In this document: positions 21,880-35,800 of the stretch, piece after piece | How positions within the stretch are numbered: position 1 is the first letter of the stretch | Layout: every line of letters starts with the position of its first letter | Assembly (NCBI GenBank): GCA_973895155.1 | Contig: OZ316895.1 | Coordinates: 19,158,001 to 19,222,000 of the forward strand | Length of the DNA stretch: 64,000 bases | Origin: Marsupella aquatica | Lineage: Eukaryota > Marchantiophyta | Reading direction: 5' to 3' | Program-made: the position numbers and the translations under genes | Notes under the pieces: model-generated | What the model saw: only the letters and a program-made list of their open reading frames with translations | Told to the model about the DNA's origin: nothing | Database searches by the model: none

Positions 21880-22440
21880 AGGGTGTAAATGGGTGTAAAC
21901 CCATGTCAATTGGTGTAAAAGTTATAAATGGTCAATTTACACACAAAAAGTGTATGGACCAAAGTTTACTTCCCCTGATGGTGTAAATTGGTGTAAACCA
22001 GTGTAAATGCTATAAGCAAGTGTAATCTGGTGTAACCAGTGTAAACAATATAAACCCAATGTAAAGCATGGGATTATACAATGGTAAGACATACACCAGT
22101 GTAAACTGGTGTCATGAGGTATAATCTAGGATGGTATCATTAGGTGTAAACTAGGGGTGTAAAATGGTGTAAAAATCATTTCGTGATTGAAATGGGTGTA
22201 ATAACCACTTTGTAAATGGAAAGTAGAGGTATTTGGTATAAAACCATTATTTCCAATGTGCAAAGTCAAGTAAGGGTGGTATGACATGTAAATATGTCAA
22301 ATGCATGTAAAGCATGTGTTGCACATGTAAGGCATGTTAATGTATGCAAATTCAACAAGTGACATGTAATTTCCCTAAACCAGTTGATGTGTTTACATGT
22401 GTAAACTGTGTAAATTGTTGTGTAAATTTGCAATGTGCAC
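21880..22440. repeat. Degenerate GGTGTAAAC-type array inside the LTR element
   Basis: For about 550 bp the phrase GTGTAAA recurs every 10-30 bases (GGTGTAAAC, CAGTGTAAA, TTGGTGTAAA and similar), with inverted copies such as TTTACAC. Spacing is irregular, so this is an old or interrupted expansion rather than a clean satellite. It carries no coding frame. Confidence 0.7.
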
Positions 22441-23700
22441 TTATCATTTTCCATTTCATTTGTTTATCCATAAGTGCAAAACATCCGTTGTCAACAAGAT
22501 TTTCTTTGTTAATATGTGCATATATGGATAGTTTTTCAAAAATGAAGATTTTGCACTGAAACACATGGGATTCTCTTGTCTTTGGATAAGTGCACCCAAG
22601 CATTTGTATTTCAGAAACTCTTTACTATACTGTGCATTTAATGAGGGTTGCACTTATCTGGTGTTCGAGTTTTTCTCGAGGATTTTGAGATCAAATGTTG
22701 CATGTTTAAGTCACTCATGTGTGTCTCTTGAAATCTCACTTGTTGCTTTGGCTCATTCGTTGATTGCGATCAGCTTCTTAGGCTCATTCTTGGACAAGCA
22801 CAACATTCCATATTTAGGATTCAGAAAATGCTATCAGATCTAGACCTCACAACGATGACTCGTTTCTTTCGCTGGATGTCATCTCCCGTACGTTCACAAC
22901 CAAAGCCAAGATGTTCTTCCTCCACGACATTTGCTTCTATCTTCTCCAATTTGATACGACTGTATCAAATGGCTCTTATTGGAATCTTCATTGAATCAGC
23001 AAACGACCAATTCAACATCCATGTTTGGCCTCTTGTAATGCCTGTACTTCACTCGATCGTGTGTAATGGGTATTTCCTTTCATCCTTTATGGCTCGCAGA
23101 TCGACCAACAAGAAACTGTCAGCGGTTGAGAAACATTGTGAAATTCAGGGAAAGAGAAGGTGCCTGCGTTCGTCCCTTATGAGGTTAGGGTTTTGAAATT
23201 TTTTCTTATGATCCCGATCGGGTCCTGATTTGCTCTCGATCCACCCGGCTTCATTCAAGGCTGTCTCTGTTTGGCTTCCGGTCTCTGCTCTTCTCTTTCT
23301 GCCTCTTGTTAAGGTTGTCAACTCATCGCCTCAAGTGATTTAGGTTGATCTGGCCTGGTTGGGTAGAAGGAAGCAGCGCGGCTGAACCCGATCTCTCTTG
23401 CCTTGAATACTGCTTTCCCACACGATCTTCAGAATCACCCTTCAAAACAAAATTTCTTTTGATCATATCACAGCCTTCATAAGCTTGCTCTCGGCGCGAC
23501 CACAATGCTACATCCTGTCGTTGCTTCAACGTGGCTCATGTTCTCTTGGTGGTTCAAACTACTAGCCTTCTCACTCCCAATTCAATTCTCCTCCATAACT
23601 TGGAAATCCTTAAGAGAACATTCATTCATCATAGCCATAGGGAAATTCCTAAAAAAAATTCATGATCAAGCTCAGCTGGTCTAGAGTCGTGCTGATAACG

Positions 23701-23842
23701 TGTTGAGGAATGATGCAGGAAATGATAATGAGATTCCTCTCTATACAATGAATGGGTGCATCTCTATATATAGTCTCCGTCCGAGTTATCCTATACGGTA
23801 ACTATGGTTAAGGTAACCATGGAGTCTAGTTAGGGTATAACA
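23701..23842 (-). repeat. 5' LTR (142 bp) of the minus-strand element
   Basis: This is the second LTR copy. It is flanked on the right by AAATG and on the left by the primer-binding site at 23686-23700. Confidence 0.92.
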
Positions 23843-23847
23843 AAATG

Positions 23848-25830
23848 AAACATAGTCACGGATGTTATAGACACATAGCAAATCCAGCTCTCATTTCTCA
23901 TTGGCCATGTATCAGGCTTAGAAACCACACGTCGGGCATTTAAATCTTGCACCAACCTTTTGTTGGACTGCTTTGTAAATCAGGGGCGGTGGGGGGTGTT
24001 CGGTCAGGGGAGTTTGCCATCCAAATTCCTTCGAAAGAAAAGATCCCCCAGGCCACCTGCCTCCCAAACCAGACCGTTTGGGTCTGGTGGCTATAGACGG
24101 ACCCAGGTTCTCACCAAATATTTCACATTTAGAAGACCTCATTAAGATGTGTTGAATTTATTGAAGTATGGGAAGTCCAAAATAGACCCACATAATCTCA
24201 TGCCCACCCCAAGAAGTATAATTAAAAATTTCCCACCCACACTCATCAGGACTTTCATAGAGGGGTGGGAACAAAAAGGATAGATTTTCTTGCCAAACAT
24301 AAAACTACGCAAAGTTGAGGAGGGATGGATGTAGAAAGTACCCACCAAGTTGAATATTGGAAGGCAGCCAAAATAAGTTACAGTATCCATTTTCATCAGT
24401 TACACTAAATCAATATGAAAGCTGTAAAGTTTGAGGAGCTACAATACGGATATTGTGGACTTAGGGACCTGAAAGGGTGTGATTCTCTTAGGCTATTCTT
24501 AATTCAGAGATCACTCATTCATAACTCGGCCACCCGGATTCAGATTGAATGTTGTTACATGATATTGTGCGAAGCCCGGGCACAAGGAACAGCACCGCCT
24601 GGGATGCATGACCGGAAGCAGCTTTGGATTCACAGTACCGGTAAATCCGGCGCAAAACGAGGGAGAGTAGTTGGAATGTCTTGTTGCCCAGAGAGGGAAC
24701 GAATAATGGCCGAATGATGAAAGCGCAATCTAAGAGTCCAGATAGCACCCAGTCACCCACCACAACCGATCCTCCCCCCCTTCCATTCCTCCCTCGCACC
24801 CTTATTACTCCTTTCCTCGTGTGAAGCTCGCAGACAGAGAAAGTCGAGAGAGAGCAGGGGAAGGGGGAGGACACGGCGGAAGGGAGGGGGCAACACAGGG
24901 CAGGGCAGCACTTAGTTGGGCTGCTCTCTCTGGTCCTGCCTACCGATGCCATCTCCAGCTTCACTCTCCGGTGCCTTCCTGTTCCCTACTCCGTCCCATT
25001 TCGCTCCCCCGTATTCTCGTCGTTCCCCACCAAGCAGCAACCATGATCATGTTAACCATGACGATGTTCGACGAAGTTCCGCCTCTCCACCGGTATCTGT
25101 TGTGAGGAACGACCAATCGATTCATCGTCTGAAGCACTTCGGGTTGTTTTTCAAGTCCTCTTCGTCTTCGACAGGTCTCGTCTGACTGATTGGTACATTC
25201 TCGTTCCCGGATTTCGTGCTCTCGTCTCGTCTCGTCTCGTCTCGTCTCGTCTCGCTGGCCTTGCAAAGGACCTAGTGCGGTACTACTTCCCCATACTTTT
25301 GGCGGATTGCCTTGCGGACAGATCTGTTATTGATGACGCCACTCACAACGGGGCAGGGTCAGGTGTCTCCAACGCCGAAGAAAAAGAAAGTCTGCTTTGG
25401 GTTTTCCAGAGTTAACTGTATGCAACAACAACAAGAAAGAGCCGACGGAGATCACAACTGCAGGGGAAGAGCAGACCAGCGTGGCATGGTGAGTGTGGGA
25501 TGGTGATGAGTTACATAGCAAGGTGCTGATGGTGATGAGTGGTTGAGCAATGTGACGAACTGTGGTTTACCGGGCTGGAACTGAAGCACATGGAGAGGAA
25601 AATCTGTAGATAGTAAGAGAGAGATATTGACATAGTTTTAGAAATAGAGCGAGAGGTGGAATGAAAGGAAGAGCTGGGTTTGTTCAAAAGAGATTGGTGT
25701 ACAGGTGGAATAGTGCATCTACTTGGTGTGAATGGGAGAAAAGATAGTCAGACCTACCAGGAGAGGAAGAGAGGAGCCTCAAGAATTAAAACAGGAGGAG
25801 GAGGAGGAGGAGAAAGAATAGAATTTCAAC
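23848..25830. other. Upstream region of the trihelix gene; pentanucleotide repeat
   Basis: No protein-coding gene is supported. The 24.75-25.7 kb part is less AT-rich and could hold the promoter and a 5'UTR of the trihelix gene. A GTGAGT donor-like site occurs near 25,490, but no 5'UTR intron can be proved. A CTCGT microsatellite lies at 25221-25254. Confidence 0.45.
25221..25254. repeat. (CTCGT)n microsatellite
   Basis: Six perfect CTCGT units and a partial seventh lie about 580 bp upstream of the trihelix start codon. Confidence 0.95.
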
Positions 25831-27453
25831 ATGGCTGGCTACGATCCGAACTCTACAAGCCAAGAGAACGCAGCAATGGTCTTGGCTGCGTCCATAGGGG
25901 ATTCCACGGCCGAGCTGCAAGGGAACCATTCTAAGAACCGAGCCCACCGGAAAGGGATGTGGACAGTGGCCGAGCTGCTGGTGATGCAGGCCTCCAGACG
26001 GGAAGATTTCGAGCGGCAAGCCAAGGGGGGCATTGGAGAGAAGCATAGATCTGCACAGGAGAGATGGAGGTGGATAGAGGACCAATGCTGGGCGGCTGGA
26101 GTGAAGAGGAGTGCTGCACAGTGTCAGGACAAGTGGGAGTGCATTGCTGCCGAATTCAAAAAAGTGAGTGACTATGAGAAGTCCATCCCGCCCGGACAGG
26201 CATCCTACTGGCAAATGGGGTCTGATGACAAGAAGAAATATAAGTTGCCACCCAATTTTCACGAGGAAGTGTTTCTCGCCCTGAGGGATTGGTATGGGAA
26301 GACCAACCTCCGTTCTATCGACCCGGGCACCATCCTGTTTGATACTCCAGCACCCAATCGAGCCGGTGGTCCTGGTAAGTTCTACTCGTCCCAAAGCGTA
26401 TTTTCGAAAACCTTCGTAACCGGGATTTTCAGGCATTTTTCTTCCTACAGTCAAACCATTCGAATTCGGAAGATTGCCACGTTCTCTGACATACGAACTG
26501 CTTGTTATTCTGGCATATTATCAAACATGAAATACTTTCTGCAAAAAATCATGTCATTGCATTCAATTACCTTCCAAGTGTTCATTAAGGCCAAAAGACA
26601 AGTCGCTTGAGGTCTTTCAGATTCTTGGAGCCTAGACGATGGAGCTTGTTTCCCTGACATAATAAACTCGATGACAACTAGGTCCGATGAAAATCTTGTT
26701 GTACAGTTCTTGCTTAATTATTTTTCAAGGCTAAAAGTGCAAGTCTGTGGAGGTAACTGTAGGTCCTTGTAGCCCATATTATCAAGCTAAGTCCACGAGA
26801 TACAAGGAGTCAAGACTTTAGTGATGTCCGATTACAAATACTTTATCTAGTCAGTATCTGATTGTTTCTTGGGTACAAAACCAACTGTCTTGAGGTCACG
26901 TGGGGTTCTCAGAGCAATCGGTGAGGATTAGACAATTGTTCTGGGGCTTTCTTCGTCATAATGTGATTTGAAGTCCGAGCGTTGCGAAAGGTTTGTAGTT
27001 AGCTCGTGTCGCTCTGATCCACCTTACATGGACTTAGTAGAAGGACATCAGCGGTGATAGCAGCGTTTGCTTTTGTCTACAGAGTTACTCGCAGGAGGGT
27101 ACCCAGGGAACTCCGGGGCCGCCAATATGGACTTTTCGGGCTCGCTGGGGGCAGAGTCCGATGACAACGATACTGGGCGCTCCAGCAAGAGGAGGAAGTC
27201 TATGTTCAAGATGGCCGAAAGCCTTGTAGCTGTGCTGGAGCGGAACAACAAAAACATGATAGCTGCATTGCGGGAGTCAGAAAAAAGAAAAGATATTCGG
27301 CATCAGAAGACCTTGGATTTTGAGAGGGAGAAGATGAAGGCTTCCATGGATCTGCAGCTGCAATTGGGTAACGGGTACATAGGAGCACTGGCCAAAATTG
27401 GGGACGGTCTTGACAAAATTGGGAGTGCCATGTGGGGCCACGGAAGGCCTTAA
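25831..27453 (+). CDS. Trihelix (Myb/SANT-like) DNA-binding protein, two exons
   Basis: Exons 25831-26374 and 27083-27453 join cleanly (donor GTAAGT, acceptor TCTACAG) to give 304 aa. Residues about 42-150 form a trihelix domain with the spaced tryptophans W44 (GMWTVAELLVMQASRRE), W79-W87 (RWRWIEDQCWAAGVKRS) and W102 (CQDKWECIAAEFKKVSDYE). A conserved tail (FHEEVFLALRDWYGK) follows. Exon 2 has a basic RSSKRRKS nuclear-localisation-like motif and a long C-terminal coiled coil. Such proteins are nuclear and bind promoter DNA; ASR3-like plant factors are the nearest type I recognise. The target genes are unknown. The start ATG is the first of the frame. The domain is also used by Harbinger-type transposon proteins, but no transposase is nearby. 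Confidence 0.85.
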
Positions 27454-29832
27454 AGCGTCCCTTTTGTCGTCAGTGTGTGGTCAGTTGGTCAAGCAATTGG
27501 AGCTTGTCCCCTGACAAGGGCAGACATACATTGTACAAAAAGCTCGAAGGATTCTTTGAGGACAGGGGAGCATTAAAGGCTAAGTTTAACACTGACGCGG
27601 CCATTGCAAAATGACTTGAGATCCAGCATCACGTTCACATTATTGTTACCGCAAAAAGCTCACTGGGGTCTTGATTGGATGTAGGTTCAGTCATAAAGAG
27701 ATCTTGTCTACATGCAATTTGCAAACCGTTGATTTGAAATATTAAAGGCTTGCAGAGAATGTCATGTTCTGTACATGGTGTGAAATTTCTCGATAGGGCT
27801 GTGTAAATGGTAGAATTCGGATACCATAATCCATATATCGTCAAGCACTTCTCATTGACTATGCCATCCTCTCCATCACTATTGACCTTCGCGTTCAGTT
27901 GGAGCTGGTTTTGGTCGTAACTTCATAGTTGCAAATCAGTCTGTCCATCAGGATTTCTCACCCAATGTGGAAATTTGAAAGATTATTAGGCGTTTAGCTT
28001 TCATTGAATATTTTGGTCAGCCATTCTCTATCTGATGCTTTCCCTCTCACTGCCCATTTCCTGATGTAATGTTCGTAATTTGGTCTGTTAGTGGATCCTT
28101 GTGAAGACATCACATTGCAGTGTGTGGATTGATGTCGTTGTCCTCCGTCCCACCTTGGATAGAGCCGGACGGCATTCAGAGAGAGGAGTTATCTCTGGTG
28201 CGAGATCATTGCACCTTTTTGACCCTGACTGGTATTTCCGTTGCCCCCTTAGTGGCCACTGTAGACTGGAGACTTTCATCGTCAAAGCCTCTTATTCTCA
28301 GGAGCGCAGTTATGGGATGCGGGTGGGGATGCAGGTGACCTCGCCCGTGAAGTAGAAGTAAGGTGGACGCTAGTCGCTTCTTGGCCTCGGCTATTAATCT
28401 CGGTTTCAATGGACTGGTGCCTCACACTAATTAAAGTAAATAGCTTTAATCGTTGATCTGCGGAAAACCTCGTCTAGGTTTTGAAATAGGTGGACTTCCG
28501 GTGTTAAGCCTGAATATCGATGACTGGAATTCAAATGGCAGATAGGCGACTTTTACACGAGTTGGCCGAACATGCGACTTGTGCTCAGGTTAGTTGGCCG
28601 GAAATTTCAAAAGTGGAATGAACTTCTTCCCAGGACTTCTTTTACTTTGTTCGGTGGCCGCTCACACCATTTTCATCTTGTGCATAAGCAGATAATTTAG
28701 ACAAGTAACAGGACACCATGGAGACGAAAGTAAGACAATCACAGGTGGTCCTCATCCTCGAGCACAAGAACTTCTGTATCTTGTATCAATTGGAGTTACT
28801 AAAACCATGCGAGGTATTTTGAGATCGCACAATGGCACACCTTGTGAGCGTCTTTAATCACACTCCAACTGTAGTCAAGTACACAGGTGGCATTATCATC
28901 AAATTTAACTGTGGTTGGTAGGTTAAAATAATGATGTACAAGCGAAATAGGTGTCTAGGAATAAGACTTGGTCCTATAACAAGGTGGGAGCAAGGTGGGA
29001 GCCTGGGAATCGGTGAGATAAAAAGTAGCCTGGGGAAACTTCTCGGGTTTGCGTTCTTGTTGAAGTCTAGAATTTAAAATTTTCCACTCTAGAGGAAAAT
29101 TTTTGTGTTGTCTGATAGTGAAGTTTGATAGAGAACCCTTGCAATCCTTATGAGACTGAAGGGAATAGAAAAAACGTGGAATAGACTATGAAGACCAACC
29201 GAGAGTCGGCAAATCTGTCGGTCGCATGGGCACGGTCTAAGACAAACCCAACTGTCCTGTGCGATAGTGATGCTTTTTCGATTTGTGACGCATATCTCCA
29301 TAGCCCATATATACGTTTACCTCGTCCGAATGTCATTTTTCATGCTACATCGTGTGATAGAGATGTAGTTTTTTGCCCATGAACTTGCCTAAAACTCCAA
29401 AGCTACTTTCTTTCATCTTCATCCACGATAACAAACTCAGTTCCCTACACATGTGAGAAATATATTTCGAGAAAACGAGAAAGATTTCATGTACAAATAT
29501 GAAGAAAAATTGGCCCTTGGGAGATGTTTCCTCCCCGTGCCGTGGCAGAAGTTGTACTAAAGATCAATGTAAGAGTACAGAATAGTGTTGACTAGTCTAC
29601 TACTCGGGGGTATCAATTATACAATTCTCAGACTAAATGTGAGAGCGCTATCTTGTACAAGTGGTGATAGCATCAGAAGCAAAGCTTCCACTGAAAATCT
29701 ACAAAGTGGATAGTGTCAAGTGCCCGAAAACATACTTCTGGGGACGATGAAGAAACTATCCTCAGGCTTCAGTGTTCACCAGAAAAGATACAGAGCTATT
29801 TCCGGTTATATGGACCCCTTTTCACAAATGAA
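27454..29832. other. Intergenic: 3' flanks of the trihelix gene and MED12
   Basis: The two genes converge here. No gene, RNA or clear repeat was recognised. There is no long A- or T-run of the type expected at the end of a processed retrocopy of MED12. Confidence 0.5.
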
Positions 29833-32800
29833 TCAAGACTCCTCATCCACAGCACCTACGTAAGTCAAATCATTCCTCCGTATTCTCACCGTCCCTTTAA
29901 GCCAAGGGCAAGCTTTCAGATTTCCGCCTTCCCCAGGTCCAAGCGCCACACTTCCTGCAATACTCCCAGATCCAACTCCATCTTCCAGCAGTATCCATGG
30001 ATCTACTTCAACTTCTTGATCGGACAAGAACAGCGGCTTTGCTTTTCCTAAATTATTGTCCAGCAAATTCTGAGGTTTGGGAGGTACTCCAAAAAGGCCA
30101 CGTACTAGAATAGAACTAGACACACTCGAGTTAGTTAAAGCATGTACAGAAGGTGAAACTTGAGGAGGGCCGGCCGAGATGGTCAATGGTTGGGAAACCG
30201 GTAGCAAAGGCAAAGCTGCTCTCAGTCGTGAACTTACTGATTGTGGGAGTTGCATATGTTCCAACTCAGCTTGCATTCGTTCTGCAGTCTCACGGTCGAA
30301 GGGTGGAACTTCTCGGAGAGGCTTTGCTGGCCCTTTGGAAGTGGGCCGGGGGGATTTCAGCCAAACAGCCAATGTGCTACTGAGAAGAGCATGTAGAACG
30401 CTGAGCAGCCGGTCGAAAAGATCCTCTCCAGCTGCTGTGGTAGCTGCAAATGATGAAGCCTCTGCCTTCCTATCCAAATCTCTTGTGCTCACAGATTGTG
30501 GTGATTCAACCGTCTCCTGAACAACACTTGTACCTAGAAGTCGCAAGAGGACAGGTGCCAGCGTTTGTCGCATATTGCGAGCGGTTGGCTCCCTGTCTGT
30601 GTGTATGATAGGTAATAGTGGTAACAAAAATTGGAGTCGTAGCCACATTGATGTTTGCAAAGCACCAGCAGACAGGCACGACGGATCAGGAGCAGGTGCC
30701 AAGCTTTTCCTACCAATACCCGGACTACCACCCTCAAGTCCACCTCTCGCTCCTCTCCTTAGCCCGGATCCTTTCCCAACCAAAGTCTCCCCGCCAGTAG
30801 AAGATGCAGAGACAGATTTTGGATTGGGCCGTGCAAGTAGAGTTATGTTCTGCTCTAAATTCCCCATTTGTTTGATTAGCTCAAACGCAAACCCGCTGCA
30901 AGTATCATTGGAGCTCCGGGCCAAACAAGGCAATGCTAAATCGGCAAGTGCTTTTTCTGTGGCGAATTGCTCGGATAGCCCCTCATGCTCTGCACCTGCT
31001 CCACCGTCCTTTGCAGGATGCGCACGCCCTTCAGCTACCTCCCCTTCTTCAGGGGAGGCCATTTCTGTCCTCTTCCTCTCCACACTGCCCAGAGCTTCCC
31101 GCATATGTCTTGGAGGTCTCCAACCCCTCATTTTGATCCGCTGAGGTTCAACGGAAAAACCCTGCCGGTTTGCAATATTATCTAGCAGCTGGTGGAGTGA
31201 TTTGCGACCAAGGAGCATTTCATGTCCTTCTAGCACCCACTTCACTTGCAAGATAAGAAACTCTTCCAAATGTCGTCCAAGAGAATGCACAGCCTCTGAA
31301 TATAACGCAGCAGCATCAGGCCTTACCAGTAGCCTTGTCAGCACGACCTCAGTGAAAGTTTTCTCACATTCAGAAAGCGCTCTTGTGTCAGAACCTGCTG
31401 CTGCAGCTGCGTGAATTGCGTCCACTGCACTCTTACCCTGAGTCTCAAGTGTTTCTATGAGGACCTGCTCATTTAGTAATAGTCTTAACTCCACCCACTG
31501 CCAATGGTACGTAGCTGGCTGAAGCTCGTCCATCAATTGAACTAGCAGTTCAACTTGTCGGGGTTCATTTGCAAAGCGGTTCTTGACATCAAGTCTCCCC
31601 TCACTCCATAGGTCATCCTCCTGCAACAAACAAGCTGGCAAGCCACGATCCAAGAGCGAATGGAGGAAAAGCCGCGCACGCAACGGTGACAAAGCTGTAA
31701 TTTTAGAAAACGAATCAAGTCCTTGCATGTCCAACATGGCCGCATACTCATTCTCCCCTGAGTCTGACGAAAGAAGAAGGTACAATGCTCGAGTATCTCG
31801 CAAACAGACATCCCGAAATGGTTCATGAGCAACAAGATCATTCACGGCACTGATTGCAGCATGTAACACAGTATCCTCCCGACCTGTGGCACTGTTTGGG
31901 TAGGCCTGCGATTGTCTCCGCAAGGCCGCTGCGAAAAGAGAATAGGCTGGAGGAAATATAGTTGTGAGGGGCAATAACCGTTGCATGCGAGCCAGTCCAA
32001 GTACATTTGCCTCCCCTAGGAGATCTGCAACCAGACCACCAGCAACGTTTCGGCAATCTCCGATCAAAACTCGAAACCAATAAACATTTGCCTCTGATAC
32101 GTGGTCCCGAAAATTGCTGCTGCCAGTAGCTGACCGTGAAATACCACCTGCAGTTGTTGTTCCGATTTTAGGAATTTGTAAGGTCTCTAAGTTTTCCCTC
32201 AACTTCAGTACTGAGACCATTCTGTCAAGGCTAGTCATGGCCTGGACAGCCACCAATGCTACGAAGGAGGCCGCTGCAGCTGCCGAGATGTGGTATCTCC
32301 GTTCACTGCCGGGGACTAAGTTCTCTGGACCTTCCGGTGATGAACGAAATGCTATTGGCGGGGCCCTTCCAGAAGGATGCTGCATTGCCTGGACTAACAC
32401 TGAATTTGCCTCACTTGCAAGAGCAACCTCTATCATACGACTGTGCCGGTCACCTAGTGACTCCTTGAGAAGCCGAAGACAAAGCACGTGCACCTGCAAG
32501 ACTTGTCTCGCGCATTTCAATGAAGATGCTAACCCAGACGCAGAAAGGCCCACATTATTGCTCGCTCCCAAAGTATCATAGACGTTGGCAACTGCTGAAC
32601 CCGCACTATTGACCAGAAGACCAACAGCAGTCGCTACAAGAGCAGAGTCTCCTTGTGGTGCCCCACTTCCATTAGACCTAATGGCATCCATCACACCCCC
32701 GACAATCCGTTGTGCATATTGGTGACCTTCCTCAAACCTATCTATGCCACTATCCCTCAGAGTAGGTGCAGCCCATTCTCTCTCCTTGTTAAGTAACAAA

Positions 32801-35800
32801 GTCACAGCTTCATTCATACCTCGCTGCACAATTTCTTTCATATTACCGCCCACCCTAGCTAAGCGTCCTGTCAATCTTTGAGGTGTTGGATCGTCCCGTT
32901 CATCACCGACACCTGAAGAGGAGATGCCGACCATGCTAAAACCACCTTCGCTGTCCCCAGCTTTCAGAGCCTCAAGCTCTGCACTTAGTCTTTGATCACA
33001 AGTAGTTTTCCAGTTCTTTTCCCAGTTGTGCACACTACTCAAGCCTCCATATTTTTTCAGCAAATCGCAAACATAAAAAAGCAATGCTGAGCATCCGGCC
33101 CTCCCACTAGGAACAGCAGCCATCAAGGTCTCAGCACGCTGCATGCCTGCTCGTAGTGCTTGGGGAAGCATATCCATTGCGGCAAGGACACCCTCATATC
33201 TTCGAAGGTAAGACAAAAGGGCTGCCTCAGCAACTTCACACACAGAATTGTCTCGATTCCACGAAGGAGTGGAGATGCCTCGGCTGCCATGACCATGAGT
33301 GGAGGCAGAAGGCCCTGGGGCCATCGGCAGAAGCCAAAGTAAAAACTGGACGACAGTGTTAAAGTCTTGGGCCACATCCATTATATAAACTATCACAGCC
33401 AGTGCTTCATCGTTGATTTTCCATCGAACACCACTTCCTCCTGCATCTGCACTTACTGGGGTCATTGTCATTAGCCCAGCTGCCATATTGTTCAAAAGAC
33501 TCGGGGATCCATTCCCTCCTTCACTTAGAAGATTGCGGACAACATCATTAAGCCAGCAGGATAGACTTCTCTTCTCACTGAACCGCAAGGATCTAATGGC
33601 ATTTCCAATAGCACAAATGTTGTTGCCGGACTGCGATTTGGTTCGTTCCCTGATCTGGGAGGTGCCACTCTGAGCCTCCAAAGCGGACCTATGATGATAT
33701 GGACAATGGACCTTGGTGTCACTTGTCTGACTACTACTGCATGCACCCTGGCTACTCTCAATTCGAGCAGCTGCCAGCTGGGCTAAACTCTGAGTTTTTC
33801 GCGCGGTCTTAGGTCTACCTCTCGTGTTCTGCTTTGAAGAGGGCTTCACCGGTGGCTCCACCTTCACGACATTCACGACATTCACAGTATTCACAGCGTC
33901 CAAGGCCTTTTGTCCCTTCCTTAACCACCACGTGTCCTCTTCGTCGAGGAGGGCAGGCATAAGTACCTGAGGGTTCCAGGCTTTCCCATCACTTTTCTTT
34001 GAACGCTTGCTTCTAATGCATTCTTCACAGCCTGGGGTGCCTTCCATTTTATCCATACCACTACCAGGCGACACTGCCCGCCCCTTCATCCCTTTGCGAT
34101 TCTTTGCTCTGGTGCCGTTTCCAGAAAATTCAACACTGGACTCAGGAAACTGAAATAATGAGGCAATAGCCTGCTTAATTTCAAAAACCCTCATCTTGGG
34201 TTTTTTCTCCTTCTTGACTACACCAATGCTCATAGACTCATCTACCTGACTGACCACGCCATCAATCTGCATTTGATCTGCAGCAGAGGTAGCTCCAAAT
34301 TTGGCATCCGTACTTTTCATTTTCTTCGAATTGAAACCGTGAAGAGCCAAATACCGCTCATTACGGGTAAGGCGAGTAGCTTCCAGCAACGAGGAGTCAC
34401 CACTACCCTCCAAGTGCGGAGGCCCAGGCAGATGCTGCAAAATCAATTTATGCCGAGTAGCCCTCGCACTATCAGCAGCAGTTTTGGTTTTATCCAAAAC
34501 CCCACTGCACAAAAGCTGCCTCACATATGCGTCTGGCCAAAACAGCTGTACCCTGACGAGCTCAGAAAGTAGCAACTGCAAATATTCGAAATTTTCCCCC
34601 TTTGGCAGTTCGTGTTGATCGAGCCATGCTACTATGAGGTCATGCATAGGCCCCGCAGATGCAAAGAACCCTGCCCTTGACTGTCTTTCCATCATGAGCT
34701 CAGAACCCTGCGATCTCGGAGGATTCATTCCACTTAAAGCAGAGTCTATGTTCTGATCTCTGTTAACATGGGATGCCGATAGTGCATTGAGCTCCCCACC
34801 ATTAGACGGCCTCAGGTCCATATTCGCAGGTCTCCGATTTCCAGAATTGGACAATATTTTTCTCTCATCCAATTCTTCCCTTCTCCGGCGGAGTACAGAA
34901 ACCGCCATATAGACTCTGGACATATCCTTCACCGAGCAAGGTTTCCTGTCATTTGAGCTGGAAACACCTCTGGAGTCTCTAAACTCGCAGACTGCCCACT
35001 CGCAGAGAAACCGAATTGCAAAAAGTTCAGATGAGTTCACATTTCGCAACAGACTCGGAGTCCGACCAAAACCTGGAATGACATCCGCCTGCCATTCATC
35101 GGGAACTTGGCAACTGGTACAGAAGTCCTCGTCAAAAACACAATTACAAGCCCCTTGAATGTCTCCTCCCATGAGTGCTTTGTCTAAGCCCTGTACTACT
35201 TTCCCCTCATTATTCCGAAGAAGTCCAGGAATCACAGCCTTAGCCAGGGACGCAGCTCGACCCTGTATCCCATCAACCACATCCTGAATTATCAGCTCCC
35301 TTTCGCTCAGAGATTTTTCATTAGAAGATAGGACGGGTATCTCAACTTGACCGGTATTTCTCCCATCGTCTTCAAAATCTGACCCCCGCTGCTCAATGTA
35401 CCGTAATTGCTTCTTCTCTCCATTTCCAGTGGGTAATAAGACGTTTAACAAATTTTCTCTGGGCTGATCAGGGCACACACAAGAGGGAAGAGGAAAGCAA
35501 TCCAATGCCACGAATGTATCCGGGACGGTCAGAAGCAGATACCGTATCAGCTCTGTCAAGGTGATAACACTGTAATACAGATGGGGTTGATCAGCGAAAT
35601 TTGGAAGGACATCTGAAGGGCAGAGTTTACGCAACCTGTGGACCGCAATATCCACAAACACCCGCACATGCGTCTGGGACAAGGAGATCTCATCTATCAG
35701 CTTCAAAATCACGGGAAGCAGGAGCTCTAGTGCGTCCAACGATTCCTTTTCCTGTAGCTGCTTCAAAACCCAGTCCACGAGCTGTGTTCGGTGTATCAGG

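Larger units (their letters stand above)
20153..23842 (-). mobile_element. Non-autonomous LTR retrotransposon, 3.69 kb, TSD AAATG
   Basis: Two 142-bp LTRs differ at three positions. The element is flanked by perfect AAATG duplications (20148-20152 and 23843-23847). On the minus strand the 5' LTR ends CAACA. Next to it is CGTTATCAGCACGAC (23686-23700), a primer-binding site of the kind common in plant copia elements. A purine tract, CCAAGGGGGAG (20295-20305), precedes the 3' LTR. The 3.4-kb interior has no gag-pol, only a short broken frame near 23.3-23.6 kb (minus) and a diverged GTGTAAA-rich array. It would need enzymes supplied by another element. The high LTR identity indicates a recent insertion. 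Confidence 0.92.

Noticed and set aside
21880-22440. CRISPR-like or regular satellite array
   Set aside because: The spacing is irregular and the units are short and degenerate. This is a eukaryotic LTR-element interior.
22828-23196. 122-codon plus-strand frame inside the LTR element as a captured gene
   Set aside because: No homology was recognised and composition is unremarkable. The element reads on the minus strand.
24821-25185. Open frames upstream of the trihelix gene as a coding exon
   Set aside because: The translations are low-complexity (Ser/Pro/Arg) and no splice joins them in frame to the trihelix protein. A 5'UTR is more likely.
30153-31414. Plus-strand open frames opposite MED12
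   Set aside because: They are complementary shadows of a strongly conserved coding sequence.
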